Below, piece by piece: positions 32,392-41,585 of a stretch of DNA of 59,942 nucleotides (the first letter of the stretch is position 1; every line of letters begins with the position of its first letter). The notes beneath the pieces were generated by a model. That model was not told where the DNA came from, ran no database searches, and saw only the letters and a list, made by a program, of their open reading frames with translations. The position numbers and the translations under genes are program-made. This DNA is from JBPCQA01 sp050998615. GTDB lineage: Bacteria; Actinomycetota; Actinomycetes; Propionibacteriales; Nocardioidaceae. Location of the stretch: contig JBPCQA010000035.1 in the NCBI GenBank assembly GCA_050998615.1, positions 1 through 59,942 on the forward strand, read 5' to 3'.

Positions 32392-32826
32392 TTAGCGTTC
32401 CAGGTCGATGAGCGCGAGGCCAATATCGGGGCGATCGGTCTTGCGTAGCTCAGCAGGTGTTTCTCTGATGATGACTTCCAACGTCGGCCACACATGGCCT
32501 TCGAGCAGGTGGCCCCCCCGGGCTGTGCCGTCGCGTAGTCCCAGCACGGCGTGCAGATGCAGCTGGGGGCCGTCGGGACCGAGGGCCACGTCCCCGAGCA
32601 GTGAGAGCACCTCGCACTGCTCGTCCACCTGGATCGGTCGATACTGCTTGGCCTGCCGGTAGAACCACCCGACGGTGGCACGTTCGAAGGCACCGATCGC
32701 GGTGACCTGTGCCGCGGTCAACTCCTGTTCGCGCGCAAAGTCGGACAACTGCCCGAACGCCTCGTCGCCGACGTCGAGCACGACGACGTACGTCTGGGTG
32801 GCCGAGTCGATAAGTCTCCAACGCAT
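32392..32826 (-). CDS. PPC-domain (DUF296) protein
   Basis: A 144-residue plant-and-prokaryote-conserved domain protein. Characteristic parts are FGQLSDFAREQELTAAQVTAIGAFERATVGWF and the metal-site histidines in LHLHAVLG and GGHLLEGHVWPTLEVII. Such stand-alone proteins trimerise and bind a metal; their role is unknown. ATG 32826 matches the family start; the open frame extends to 32985 without similarity. It lies 171 bp downstream of the FAD/Fe-S gene on the same strand. Confidence 0.9.
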   Translation of the reverse strand: MRWRLIDSATQTYVVVLDVGDEAFGQLSDFAREQELTAAQVTAIGAFERATVGWFYRQAKQYRPIQVDEQCEVLSLLGDVALGPDGPQLHLHAVLGLRDGTARGGHLLEGHVWPTLEVIIRETPAELRKTDRPDIGLALIDLER

Positions 32827-32997
32827 GGTCAGCTCCGTTCCGTGTTGGGTCGATGACCTCTCATGCCGATGCCGGCAGTACGGCGGTGCCGTCAGAGCCG
32901 GTCCCGACCAAATCGGTGACGTCGATGACGCCGGCAGGTCCGGCGGCGCACAGCAGCGGCAGCCGGTCGACACCGACATCGCCATCTGGTGCGGTCG

Positions 32998-35900
32998 TCA
33001 TCGACGTACCGCCCGAACCGCTGCGGCCGCTCCGGCAGCAACCGCGCCACCAGCAGCGGCCAAGACGGCGTACTCCACTGCCCGTGAGGGAGGTCTCGGG
33101 CGCGGCGCAGCGTCGCGTTCGGGACGCTCAGCTGACAGCTCGCCGGCGGCCGCGAGCAGCTCGGCCAGGTGCATCGCCTCGCGTCCGCCGCTGTCGAGCT
33201 CGTGGATCTGGGTGCGGCAGCTGAAACCGTCGGCAAGCACTACCGCGTCTGCCGGCGCTTCCCGCAACCGAGGCAGCAAGACACGTTCGGCGCAGGCGTG
33301 GCTGACGTCGCCGTGACCGGGCTGGAACCCGAAATTGCCGGCCAAACCACAGCAGCCCGACTCGAGCTGCTCGGCGTCGGCGCCCGCGGCGTCGAGCAGC
33401 TTGGACTCCGCCTCCCACCGCAGCACCGCGTGCTGGTGACAGTGGACCTGCGCGAGCACCTGTCGGCGTACCGGTGGCGGCTGCCAGTCGGGAGTGTGCT
33501 GGGTCAACAGCTCGGCCAGGGTCACGGTGTGGTCGCGCAACCGCAGCACGTCTTGGTCGTCGGGGAAGAGCTCGGCGGCATCCGCACGGAAGACGGCGGT
33601 GCAGCTCGGCTCCAACCCCACCACGAGACCGCCGGCACGGACGTGCCCAGCGAGGCGGGCGACGGTGCGCGAGAGCACCCGCTTGCCGGTGGCCAGTTGC
33701 CCGGTGGAGATCCAGGTGAGACCGCAGCACAGCGGCTCCGACGGGATCTCCACGCCCCAGCCGGCGGACTCGAGGACTTGCACCGCGGCTTGCCCGACGT
33801 GGGGGTGGAAGTAGTTGGTGAACGTGTCGGGCCAGAGCAGCACCGTGCCACGATGACCGTCCCCGCGCGTGCCTCTGGCGGCGTACCACTGCTGCAGCGT
33901 CTGACCGGCAAACAGCGGGACCTCTCGAGGCTCGACCCCCGCGGCGGTGGTGGCGAGGCGGCTCAGCAGCGGGGTGTGGGTGAGAGCGTTGACGCCGCCC
34001 GCCAGCCTCAGGGTGGAAACGGCACGGGCCGCCACCGGCAGCCAGCCGAGGGAGAGGTCCGAGCGGGGACGCCTCCATTGCCGGCCCTGCCAGTGGTGGG
34101 CGAGGAACTCGGCCTTGTAGGTCGCCATGTCGACGCTGGCGGGGCAGTCGGTCTTGCAGCCCTTGCAGGCTAGACAAAGGTCGAGCGCGTCGCGCACGGC
34201 GTCCGAACGCCAACCGTCTTGAACCGTGGAGTCGCCGTGCCCGTCGAGCATCTCGAACAGCAGCCGAGCCCGCCCCCGGGTGGAGTGCTCCTCCTCCATT
34301 GTCACCTGGTACGACGGGCACATCACCGCGCCCCGCGTGTTGTCATGCTGCCGGCATTTTCCGACGCCGACGCAGCGATTGGCGGCCTGCGCGAACGAGC
34401 CGCCGTCATGCGGATAGCGGAAGAACAGGTCCTGCGGCGTGGCCGGCGCCCAGTCGCCGCCGATCCGCAAGTGCTCGTCGAGGCGCGCCGGGTGCACCAC
34501 CTTGCCGGGATTCATCCGGTTGCTGGGGTCGAAGACCGCCTTGAGCTCCTCGAACGCGTGCACCAGTTCGTCGCCGAACATGCGACCGAGCAGCTCACCG
34601 CGGGACTGGCCGTCGCCGTGCTCTCCGGAGAACGAGCCGCCGTACGACGCCACCAGGTCCGCTGCGCGTTCCATAAAGCGCCGGTATGCCGCAACGCCTT
34701 CGCTCGTGTACAGGTCGAACGGGATGCGGGTGTGCACGCACCCTTGACCGAAGTGGCCGTAAAGGCTCGGCATCGTGTCGGAGAGGTAGCCGAACTCGTT
34801 GTACAGACGCTGCAGATCGCGCAGGTAGTCGCCGAGCCGGTCCGGTGCCACCGCGGAGTCCTCCCAGCCTTCCCAGGTGTCGGGTTGGTGCGGCACGTGT
34901 GCGGTCGCACCGAGGCCGGCTTCACGCACTTGCCACAGCTCGTCCTCGCGACGGGGGTCGTCGAAGAACGCGACGTTCGGGTCGTGTTCGGTGTCATGCA
35001 GCGCGTCAAGCATCCGCTTCGCTGCGGCGTCCACCTCCTCGCGGGTGTCGGCGCCGAACTGCACCATCAGGTAGGCGGTGCCTTCGGGAAGTTCGTGCAA
35101 GGCCTGCGGATTGAGGTGTTTGATCTGCTCGTCGTGGATCAGCCGGTGATCGACGCCTTCCAGCGCGATCGGCTGGTGTGGCAGGATGGCCGGCACCGCG
35201 TCGGCGGCACGGTCGATGCTGGGATAGCCGAGCACGACAAGACTTCGCTCGGTCAGCACCGGCACCAGCTTCAACTCGGCGCGCAGCACGGTGACCAGCG
35301 TCGACTCGCTGCCGACGACCAGGCCCGCGATGTCGAAGTCGTGTTCGGGCAGCAACGAGTCCAGGTTGTAGCCGGAGACCCGGCGCGGGATGTCGGGGTA
35401 GCGCTCGCGGATCCGGTCGGCGTACGTGTCTCGGAGCCGCCGCAACGCGCGGTAGATGGCCGCCCGCGGATCGCCCCGGCGTTCGATCTCCGCGTATTCG
35501 TCGTCGGTCGTTGGCCCGCACCAAAAGCGGGTGCCATCGTAGAGCAACACCTCCAGGGCGGCGATGTTGTCGACGACCTTGCCGGTGCGCTGGGCGGTCG
35601 CGCCGCAGGAGTTGTTGCCGATCATGCCGCCGAGAGTGCAGTTCATGTGTGTGGCGGGCTCCGGCCCGAACCGCAAGCCGTGCGGAGACAGCTGATCGTT
35701 GAGTGCGTCGAGCACGATTCCTGGCGCTATCACGCACCTGCGTGCCTCGGGGTCTACCGACTCGACCATGTTGCAGTATTTCGACCAATCCAAGACGACG
35801 GCGGTGTTCGTGCACTGCCCGGCCAGGCTGGTGCCTCCGCCGCGAGACAACACCGGCACGTCGTGCTCGCGGCACACGCCGACCGCCTCCACAGCCGCGT

Positions 35901-36048
35901 TGGTCGAGCGCGGCACCACCACGCCGATCGGCACCTGCCGGAAGTTCGAACCGTCGGTGGAGTACGCCGCCCGGCTCCCGGCGTCGAATCTGACCTCCCC
36001 GTCGACTCGGTCCCGCAGGCTCTCCTCAAGACGTTCACAATCCGTCAT
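32998..36048 (-). CDS. FAD-binding and 4Fe-4S fused dehydrogenase (D-2-hydroxyacid type)
   Basis: A 1016-residue single-chain fusion like YdiJ. N-terminal PCMH FAD domain (VLSRGGGTSLAGQC near residue 70, MIGNNSCGATAQRTGK near 140), FAD-oxidase C domain (SGEHGDGQSRGE near 480, NPGKVVHP), then ferredoxin cysteines in CVGVGKCRQH...MCPSY and CLACKGCKTDCPAS, then two CCG domains (EPLCCGLTWI and ESGCCGLAGNFG). The last ~25 residues are Ala-rich and hydrophobic, possibly membrane-associating. It should oxidise a D-2-hydroxyacid such as D-lactate or D-2-hydroxyglutarate and pass electrons through Fe-S clusters. Its ATG overlaps the stop of an MFS remnant (ATGA). Confidence 0.92.
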   Translation of the reverse strand: MTDCERLEESLRDRVDGEVRFDAGSRAAYSTDGSNFRQVPIGVVVPRSTNAAVEAVGVCREHDVPVLSRGGGTSLAGQCTNTAVVLDWSKYCNMVESVDPEARRCVIAPGIVLDALNDQLSPHGLRFGPEPATHMNCTLGGMIGNNSCGATAQRTGKVVDNIAALEVLLYDGTRFWCGPTTDDEYAEIERRGDPRAAIYRALRRLRDTYADRIRERYPDIPRRVSGYNLDSLLPEHDFDIAGLVVGSESTLVTVLRAELKLVPVLTERSLVVLGYPSIDRAADAVPAILPHQPIALEGVDHRLIHDEQIKHLNPQALHELPEGTAYLMVQFGADTREEVDAAAKRMLDALHDTEHDPNVAFFDDPRREDELWQVREAGLGATAHVPHQPDTWEGWEDSAVAPDRLGDYLRDLQRLYNEFGYLSDTMPSLYGHFGQGCVHTRIPFDLYTSEGVAAYRRFMERAADLVASYGGSFSGEHGDGQSRGELLGRMFGDELVHAFEELKAVFDPSNRMNPGKVVHPARLDEHLRIGGDWAPATPQDLFFRYPHDGGSFAQAANRCVGVGKCRQHDNTRGAVMCPSYQVTMEEEHSTRGRARLLFEMLDGHGDSTVQDGWRSDAVRDALDLCLACKGCKTDCPASVDMATYKAEFLAHHWQGRQWRRPRSDLSLGWLPVAARAVSTLRLAGGVNALTHTPLLSRLATTAAGVEPREVPLFAGQTLQQWYAARGTRGDGHRGTVLLWPDTFTNYFHPHVGQAAVQVLESAGWGVEIPSEPLCCGLTWISTGQLATGKRVLSRTVARLAGHVRAGGLVVGLEPSCTAVFRADAAELFPDDQDVLRLRDHTVTLAELLTQHTPDWQPPPVRRQVLAQVHCHQHAVLRWEAESKLLDAAGADAEQLESGCCGLAGNFGFQPGHGDVSHACAERVLLPRLREAPADAVVLADGFSCRTQIHELDSGGREAMHLAELLAAAGELSAERPERDAAPRPRPPSRAVEYAVLAAAGGAVAAGAAAAVRAVRR

Positions 36049-36293
36049 GTGGCAACCTCCTCAAGTTCTTTACCCGGCCGGATGTTCGGCAACAACAACG
36101 TGCTGAGACCTTGCAGCACCGCGAACCCACAGCCCACGATCAGCAGCGCGATCGCCCCGTGAGCCGCGATTAGCCCGGTCCACACCCCCGACCCGAGAAT
36201 CTGTCCTGCGGCAAACATCGCGCCCAACCAGCCCACGGCTGTGCCACGCACGCGGGTCGGGCAGCTCTCGGCCCAGTAGGCGTGGCCGACCCC
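36045..36293 (-). pseudogene. C-terminal stump of an MFS transporter
   Basis: About 82 codons encode the last two or three helices of an MFS carrier: AYWAESCPTRVRGTAVGWLG (motif around helix 10/11), LGSGVWTGLIAAHGAIALLI and a tail PNIRPGKELEEVAT. Upstream the frame has no transporter similarity, so the N-terminal 80 percent is gone. The stop overlaps the FAD/Fe-S gene's ATG, showing that the intact carrier was translationally coupled to the dehydrogenase and probably imported its substrate. Confidence 0.75.
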
Positions 36294-36638
36294 GGACCAG
36301 GTTCCGTTCGAGGCACGATCGTCACCGGGCTCGGTGCCCAGCAGCCGATCCCACCGCGATGGGCCATCGGCCGGCCGATGCGCCGACTCGGTGGCATGCC
36401 CGTCGGGCACCATCCCTCCTCCAGGTCCGCGAAACCTCGATGCGCTGCGCGGGACCTCTCGAGGCGCTCGATCGGTCGAACAGATCGCATCACGACTCTG
36501 ACCTGTTACCCGATCAAACCAGCCACACACATGAGCCATCTTGGGCCCTCGTGTCCGACTGAGAAGCGGCACAGCACGCGAGGAGTCGGGCAACTCGGGT
36601 AGTTTGGCTGTCTTACACTGAGGGCCGGGGTTTCTCAC

Positions 36639-36673
36639 GGTGGTTCGGCGGCAGCGAGCGTCTCGAAACCCAC
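36639..36673. repeat. Intergenic repeat family 1 copy, reverse orientation
   Basis: GGTGGTT at 36639-36645 and TCTCGAAACCCAC at the right end are the reverse complement of the 16337 element with a variable GC-rich middle. It lies downstream of the frameshifted APH gene (minus strand), consistent with a 3'-end hairpin. Confidence 0.55.
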
Positions 36674-36712
36674 GCCAGCGCGAGGCGCCTGGCACGCCAC
36701 GCTCCAGGGACG

Positions 36713-37623
36713 CTAGCCGAACGCTCGACGCACCCAGAGCACATGTTTGTCGACGTCGGCTGGTCCGTCGGGGTCGGTTGCGGCCTCGCCGAGCCAGAGC
36801 AAAGTGAGCACACAGGTCAACCATCTCAGCCGGTCGGCGTACCCCTTGTCGAGCGACAACCCGTAGCGGTCGATCACCGCGCTCACGAAGCGCAAGTCCC
36901 CGACGCCGACCAGCCCGACGAAGTCCAGCACCGGGTCGCCGACGATGACGTCGGTGAAGTCCAGTAGCCCGGTGAGCCGCCCACTCTCTGGGTCGACCAG
37001 CACGTGGTCGGCGCACATGTCGTTGTGGATCACCCTGTTGGGTCCGTCGTACGGCGGCCTGGGCAAGGCTGCGGTCAGGTAGGGCTGCGCCGTGGCACGG
37101 AGCTCGTCGTCGAGCAGCGGGCGGATCAGGTCTGCGACCGCGGACAGCTCTTTGAGCAGGTCTTGCCGCGACTCAGACTCCCACCCCTCGGGCTGCGGTG
37201 GTATGCCGGCTGGGTCGAGACTGTGGAGCCGGCGCAGCGCGTCCGCGAGATCTTCCGCGAGCCGGTCGGGATTTGTCAATGGCCGCGTATCGGCGGCCAC
37301 TCCGGGCAGCCAGCGGTACCCCACGAAAGGCGCCGGAAACGTGCTGCCAGCTGGCCGAGGTGGTCGAAGCGTGGCACCAGGTCTGCGAGGGTCGGCCCGA
37401 CGTGGTGCATGATCGCGATCTCCCGGATCAGCCACGGGATCCGAGCCGGACGCTTCGGGAAGCGGAAGACCCACTCGTCATCAACCAGGAAGAGTTCGTG
37501 GTCCCAGCCTGCACCGAGCCGGCGCACCTTGGCTGCGTTGGCGTCCGGGAACTGCTCAGCCACCAGCCGCGCCACTCTGTCCTCGTCCAGCGGCCAGCCT
37601 AGTGCAGCGCGTTCAGCGGCCAT
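36713..37623 (-). pseudogene. Aminoglycoside phosphotransferase-family gene with a frameshift
   Basis: The N-terminal lobe starts at ATG 37623 (MAAERAALGWPLDEDRVARL) and reads KVRRLGAGWDHELFLVDDEW and PARIPWLIREIAIMHHVGP. It loses frame near 37330-37350 after LGQLAAR. The other frame continues with TFPAPFVGYRWLPGVAAD, the catalytic loop VIHNDMCADHVLVDP, metal-binding LLDFTDVIVGDPVLDFVGL and the C-terminal helices. A one-base deletion accounts for it. Such enzymes phosphorylate aminoglycosides, macrolides or unknown hydroxylated substrates. As it stands neither half is complete. A sequencing error is possible. Confidence 0.8.
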
Positions 37624-37709
37624 AACTTCGCACATGCTGACTTTGGAACCGCCGCTCGGGGTGATGGTCCAGCACTTGCGGGCCCGCGGCATGGTGGTTG
37701 AGTCTCCTT

Positions 37710-37820
37710 CGCCTCTGCTGCTTCGCCGACCGAGTCGAAGCCCAGCCCGTCCCGGTAGAAGGCGAACGATGTCCGTCTATCGACGATCGGCAGGCTCACG
37801 ACCACGGGCGTGTCGCGCAT
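37710..37820 (-). pseudogene. N-terminal fragment of a VOC/glyoxalase-fold protein
   Basis: The first 36 codons (VVVSLPIVDRRTSFAFYRDG then LGFDSVGE) match the first beta-alpha-beta unit of vicinal-oxygen-chelate proteins. The sequence then becomes unrelated and runs into the APH gene. A family 1-like repeat (37693-37742) overlaps the point where similarity ends. Most of the protein is missing. Confidence 0.6.
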
Positions 37821-37871
37821 CTGAGTGCCTCCTCGGCAGGGTTCGAAGGTGGTCTAGAAGGGTAACCCTCG

Positions 37872-39326
37872 TTACAGCAGGGGAGCGGGCAGCAGTTGTC
37901 GAGCCACTCCCGGCCCTGGACTGAGCACGTCGGTGCTCACGGCAGGGCGGGTTCCCCCGGTGACCGGCAGCGGACCGGGCGAGTCAATCGGCTGGCGCAA
38001 AACGCTGCTCGACGGCGGGTGGCCGATCGCGAACACCGAGACGGCGGTGCCACCAAGCACCGAGCAGGAAATGTAATCGCCAACCATGGCTCCGCCGGCC
38101 TGGGCCAGCCACCCGAGCTTCATCGGGCCGGTGATGGTCTGCGGCGCACTCCATGTCTGGCCACCGCTGGTGCTTGAGATGTAACCGACCTTGAGCTGGC
38201 AGGTGCTGCTGGAGCAGGCGGCGGTTGGGTAGAAGTAGTAGTAGAGCCCAAGCTTCGCGGTGTTTCCTGATGTGGTGGGGTCGACGCCGATCCCTGGTGT
38301 GAAGTGGTCGGCACCGCTGGTGGTGGCGTCAATGGGGATTCGGGTCACCGTCGACCAGGTTGTTCCGTTGGTCGACGTGGACATCACGATGTCGTTGGAC
38401 GAGCAGCCCGACCGGAAACGGCAGTCTTCCCAGACGACGTACACCTTGCCCGCGGCGTCGACCTCCGCACTGGGCAGCGGCTCAGCCCGCATCCCGACCA
38501 CTGGGTGGTCTTGGCTGGTCGACACCGGCACCGACGCGTTCCAGGACGAGCCCCCATTGGTCGAGGTGAAGGAGCGGATCGCGCTTTCGTTGGCGGAATA
38601 GGGCACTACGACCGTGCCGTTGGGCTGCACCAGCGGCTGGCCGCCGAGCCCACTCGGCGTGTCGGCAGGGCTCCTCTCGCTCGACCAGGTTTGGCCGCCG
38701 TCGGTGGAGGTGACCATGACGATCTGGTTGCCGCTGCTCGTCACGTCAACCTCGACGTAGCAGTGACCGTAATAGGGGCTGGTCGCGGTGTTGTCGCAGG
38801 CGATCCACTCCTTGTCGTAGCTCTTGGAGTTGTTGCCTGCGGCAATCACCGGGCCAGTCCAGTGGATGCCGTCGGTGGACCGGTTGACCGACACACCCCG
38901 ACCGTTGACAGCGGAGTCGATGACCAGGCCGGACACGAGCCAGGTGCCGTGCTTGGCGTCGTACGCGACGGTCGGATCGCTCACCCTAGCCCATCTGCCC
39001 CCGGTGATCGTGGTGATCCCGGGCAGGAAGCCGCGTCGCCAGCTGGCACCGCCGTTGGTGCTCGTCGCCCAGCCGGTGTTGTCGGAGCCGCCGCTGCTGT
39101 AACGGCCCACTTGGAACGCCGACACGATCGTGTTCCCGTGCGCGTAGGTGTCTGGCTCGGCCTCTGTGTGATGCTGTGCGCCGGCATTGGTGTACGGATC
39201 ATTGCTGACCCGGGTCAGCGGTGGGCGCGAGCTTGCGGCGTCGGCTGAGCCAACCGCATTCACGACCAGGAGGGGGGTTGCGGTGGCTAGCGCGACGATC
39301 AATGCCCTACGCAGGTCAGGCTTCAC
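37872..39326 (-). CDS. Secreted BNR-repeat (sialidase-like) protein
   Basis: A 484-residue exported protein: signal peptide LRRALIVALATATPLLVVNAVGSADA, then a six-bladed propeller with Asp-box/BNR loops visible as STNGGASW, STDGIHW, STDGGQTW, STNGGSSW, STNGTTW and STSGGQTW. Sialidase catalytic residues cannot be confirmed, so it is an exo-alpha-sialidase-like fold with uncertain activity. GTG 39326 is chosen (GGAG five bases upstream); the frame opens at 39341. It has no operon partner. Confidence 0.85.
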   Translation of the reverse strand: MKPDLRRALIVALATATPLLVVNAVGSADAASSRPPLTRVSNDPYTNAGAQHHTEAEPDTYAHGNTIVSAFQVGRYSSGGSDNTGWATSTNGGASWRRGFLPGITTITGGRWARVSDPTVAYDAKHGTWLVSGLVIDSAVNGRGVSVNRSTDGIHWTGPVIAAGNNSKSYDKEWIACDNTATSPYYGHCYVEVDVTSSGNQIVMVTSTDGGQTWSSERSPADTPSGLGGQPLVQPNGTVVVPYSANESAIRSFTSTNGGSSWNASVPVSTSQDHPVVGMRAEPLPSAEVDAAGKVYVVWEDCRFRSGCSSNDIVMSTSTNGTTWSTVTRIPIDATTSGADHFTPGIGVDPTTSGNTAKLGLYYYFYPTAACSSSTCQLKVGYISSTSGGQTWSAPQTITGPMKLGWLAQAGGAMVGDYISCSVLGGTAVSVFAIGHPPSSSVLRQPIDSPGPLPVTGGTRPAVSTDVLSPGPGVARQLLPAPLL

Positions 39327-39637
39327 GCATGCTCCAATCACGGATTCGGCTGCCCGCTACCAGACGCAGCGCGGGGTTGCGACTTGGGTCAGGATACGCG
39401 GGTTGGCGGCGGTCAGGTGCGTGGTATCGCACACGCCGGACGTGTCCGCGTAGTGCCATGGCTCTGAACTCGTGTGTCCCGCACTTGGCGTGTCGGTGCT
39501 GGTCATCTGGTCATGTCGGCTGGCGGTGAACGCAAAACCTGTTTGGGCAGGCAACAAAAACACAACAAGCATGGCTGCCGGCTCAACCCGTCAGGCAAAA
39601 TCCTGTCGGTCTTCGGCTGCCGACGCAAGCTGCCAGG

Positions 39638-39699
39638 CAACGATTTCGAGCAATCCTCAGACCCGGACGAGGCGGCAGGCGGACAACGATTTCGAGTAA
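39638..39699. repeat. Short direct repeat in a gene-poor stretch
   Basis: CAACGATTTCGAG-C/T-AA occurs at 39638-39653 and 39684-39699 (46 bp apart), each preceded by a GGCA/GGCGGA purine-rich stretch. The region 39342-39709 has no convincing gene. The repeat abuts a PIN-domain fragment and may mark a rearrangement. Confidence 0.45.
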
Positions 39700-39709
39700 C
39701 CCACCCAAG

Positions 39710-39937
39710 ATGGGCGAGCTCGCCCTAGTCCGCCATCGCCACCTGGTGCTGCGTCGTCGAGCCTGGGAGCTACGGGACCGCTGCTCGGCGTACGAAGCGT
39801 GCTACGTCGCCCTCGCCGAGACGCTCGGTGCCGATCTGCTCACCACGGACGACCGGTTGGGCCGAGCCGCGCACGGCCTGGTCAACGTCGTAGCTACGTC
39901 TTGCCGCTGCAGGCCTAGCCGCCTGTTGGTCCCGTGA
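39710..39937 (+). pseudogene. C-terminal fragment of a VapC-type PIN toxin
   Basis: Residues encoded at 39731-39892 read LRRRAWELRDRCSAYEACYVALAETLGADLLTTDDRLGRAA, the classic second half of a VapC PIN RNase with conserved Tyr-Glu (usually Asp) and the TxDxRL element. The N-terminal half with the first catalytic Asp is missing, and no vapB antitoxin is visible. The remaining piece cannot be an active toxin. Confidence 0.7.
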
Positions 39938-39997
39938 CCTACGGGACCTAGCCCTCTAGTTCTCGCCGTGCAACGGTCCTTGGGTACGGTCGAGAGC

Positions 39998-40642
39998 GTG
40001 GACACAGACGATATCTTCGATCGCGCAACGGCGAATCGGTTGCGCGCGGCGGACATGTTCGCGGGGTTGACGGACGAGCAATGGCGGACACCAAGCCTGT
40101 GTAGCGGGTGGACTGTCCGAGACCTCGCCGGTCACCTGATCATGGCACTGGAGATCAGTTTCCCCATCTTCCTGCTCAGGCTGCTACGCGCGCGAGGGTC
40201 ACTCGACCGAGCGGCGGACAAGGTCAGTCGAGAGCTGGCCCGAAGGCCCGTCGAGCAGATCGTGGCGGCGTTGCGGGACAAGGCCGGCTCGCGGGTAGCG
40301 CCGCCGGGCATCGGCGCATTGGGGCCTCTGACGGACGCTTGCGTCCACCTACGTGACGCCGCACGCCCACTCGGTCTCGACACTAGCCCGCCACTTGACG
40401 ACTGGCGCCTGACCCTCGGGTTCCTCGTCTCCGCCGCCGCGCGACGCGGCTTCGTCCGCAAGGGGCGGCTAAACGGGCTGGCGCTGCGCGCGAACGATCA
40501 AGACTGGGCCCGCGGCGCCGGACCAGTCATCACCGGGCCCAGCGAGGCGCTCGCGATGGCAATGTCCGGCCGAACCGTCGCGCTGGCCGACCTCACCGGG
40601 GACGGCGTACCTGTGTTGCGCCGACGTCTCGATGGCGGCTGA
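39998..40642 (+). CDS. Maleylpyruvate isomerase / mycothiol-dependent DinB-fold protein
   Basis: A 214-residue four-helix-bundle protein of the mycothiol maleylpyruvate isomerase N-terminal family. The signature is LTDEQWRTPSLCSGWTVRDLAGHLI, with the metal-binding His of the DinB fold in AGHL. Later TDACVHLRDAARPLGL supplies the HxRD metal region. It may carry out a mycothiol-dependent transfer or isomerisation; substrate unknown. GTG 39998 is chosen because TACGGT (39985-39990) ends 7 nt upstream (leaderless); the frame opens at 39968. Confidence 0.85.
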   Translation: MDTDDIFDRATANRLRAADMFAGLTDEQWRTPSLCSGWTVRDLAGHLIMALEISFPIFLLRLLRARGSLDRAADKVSRELARRPVEQIVAALRDKAGSRVAPPGIGALGPLTDACVHLRDAARPLGLDTSPPLDDWRLTLGFLVSAAARRGFVRKGRLNGLALRANDQDWARGAGPVITGPSEALAMAMSGRTVALADLTGDGVPVLRRRLDGG

Positions 40643-40748
40643 CACCGCCTTTTGATGACACAGCCTGGTCGGGAGCGCGGCGGCCGAGTGCGAGCTCATC
40701 CAGCCGTTCGAAACCGGGCCGATTCGCGTCGTGGTTTCCGGAGACACC

Positions 40749-41060
40749 TCAGAGCCGACACAACTGGCTACTGATGTGCCACAGTTGTTGAGCGGCCGCT
40801 TCGTCATGGGAGAGTGGGGATGATTTCGCGGGCGTGCATTTGGCGAAGTAGCCGCCGGTCGACTTGGCCACGGCCGGTGAGCTGGCCAGGAACAGCGACG
40901 TTCTCGCGCCGTTGGCCGCCGATGCCGCGAAGAGCCTGGTGATTCGGTCGAACGCCGCACCCTTGCCGTGCTGCTCACGGCCCAGATTGGTCTTGAGCGG
41001 CCATCCGGGGTGCAGCGTGTTCGCGGTGATCGTCGTGTCCGCGCATCGCCGAGCCAGCAT
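40749..41060 (-). pseudogene. C-terminal fragment of a short-chain dehydrogenase
   Basis: About 100 codons read ITANTLHPGWPLKTNLGR then ARTSLFLASSPAVAKSTGGYF, the substrate-loop and C terminus of retinol-dehydrogenase-like SDR enzymes. The nucleotide-binding N-terminal half with TGxxxGxG and the catalytic YxxxK is missing. Its broken 5' end touches the broken 5' end of a marR fragment on the other strand at about 41060. Confidence 0.75.
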
Positions 41061-41450
41061 GCTCGTCCAGCACGATCTGACGCCGCACCACTATGCGGTG
41101 CTGTTGACGCTCGACAGCGTCGGCGCGACATCTCAGCAACAGCTAAGCCGACTCGTGGGCGTCGACCCACGCAACGCCGTACCCTTGCTCGATTCCCTCG
41201 AAGCTCGGCGGCTGATCGAACGCACACCCGATCCCGTCGACCGCAGACGACACTCTGTCAGCCTCACCGCAACCGGCCGGGCCACGCTCAAGGAGCTTCG
41301 CAACACCGCCGACGAGGTCGAACACAACATGCTTAGGACCTCAGCAGCTCCGATCGCGTTCACCTCCACAAGCTGCTCGCCAAGCTCTTCACTGCTTTGA
41401 CGCAACGGAATGACCCAGCGGGATGGCTCGCCGCTGTGACTCAACCCAAT
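41059..41450 (+). pseudogene. Fragment of a MarR-family regulator, 5'-truncated and frameshifted
   Basis: From about 41062 the frame reads LTPHHYAVLLTLDSVGATSQ, QQLSRLVGVDPRNAVPLLDS (helix-turn-helix) and a wing TPDPVDRRRHSVSLTATGRA. After VEHNMLRT the family tail continues in the +1 frame as LSSSDRVHLHKLLAKLFTALTQ, so one base has been lost near 41340. The N-terminal helix is absent. It was probably the divergent regulator of the SDR gene whose stump abuts it. Confidence 0.75.
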
Positions 41451-41585
41451 GACGCTGTGCGGCAAGTTGGCGCTCCTCGTGCCCTGTACGACGATCAACC
41501 GCGATTACCCATACCACCCGCCGAATCGTCGCTGGAGCGGCCAAGCGCCGCACTCTGGCGCGGCCGTCCGCATATGATCACCGGT

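Noticed and set aside
34219..36162. A 647-codon plus-strand frame inside the FAD/Fe-S dehydrogenase
   Set aside because: Antisense to a 1016-residue enzyme with all its motifs; the composition is typical of a reverse-frame shadow.
37872..39326. Regularly spaced short repeats that might suggest a CRISPR array or microsatellite
   Set aside because: They encode the Asp-box loops of a BNR propeller in frame; spacing and sequence vary and there are no unique spacers or cas genes.
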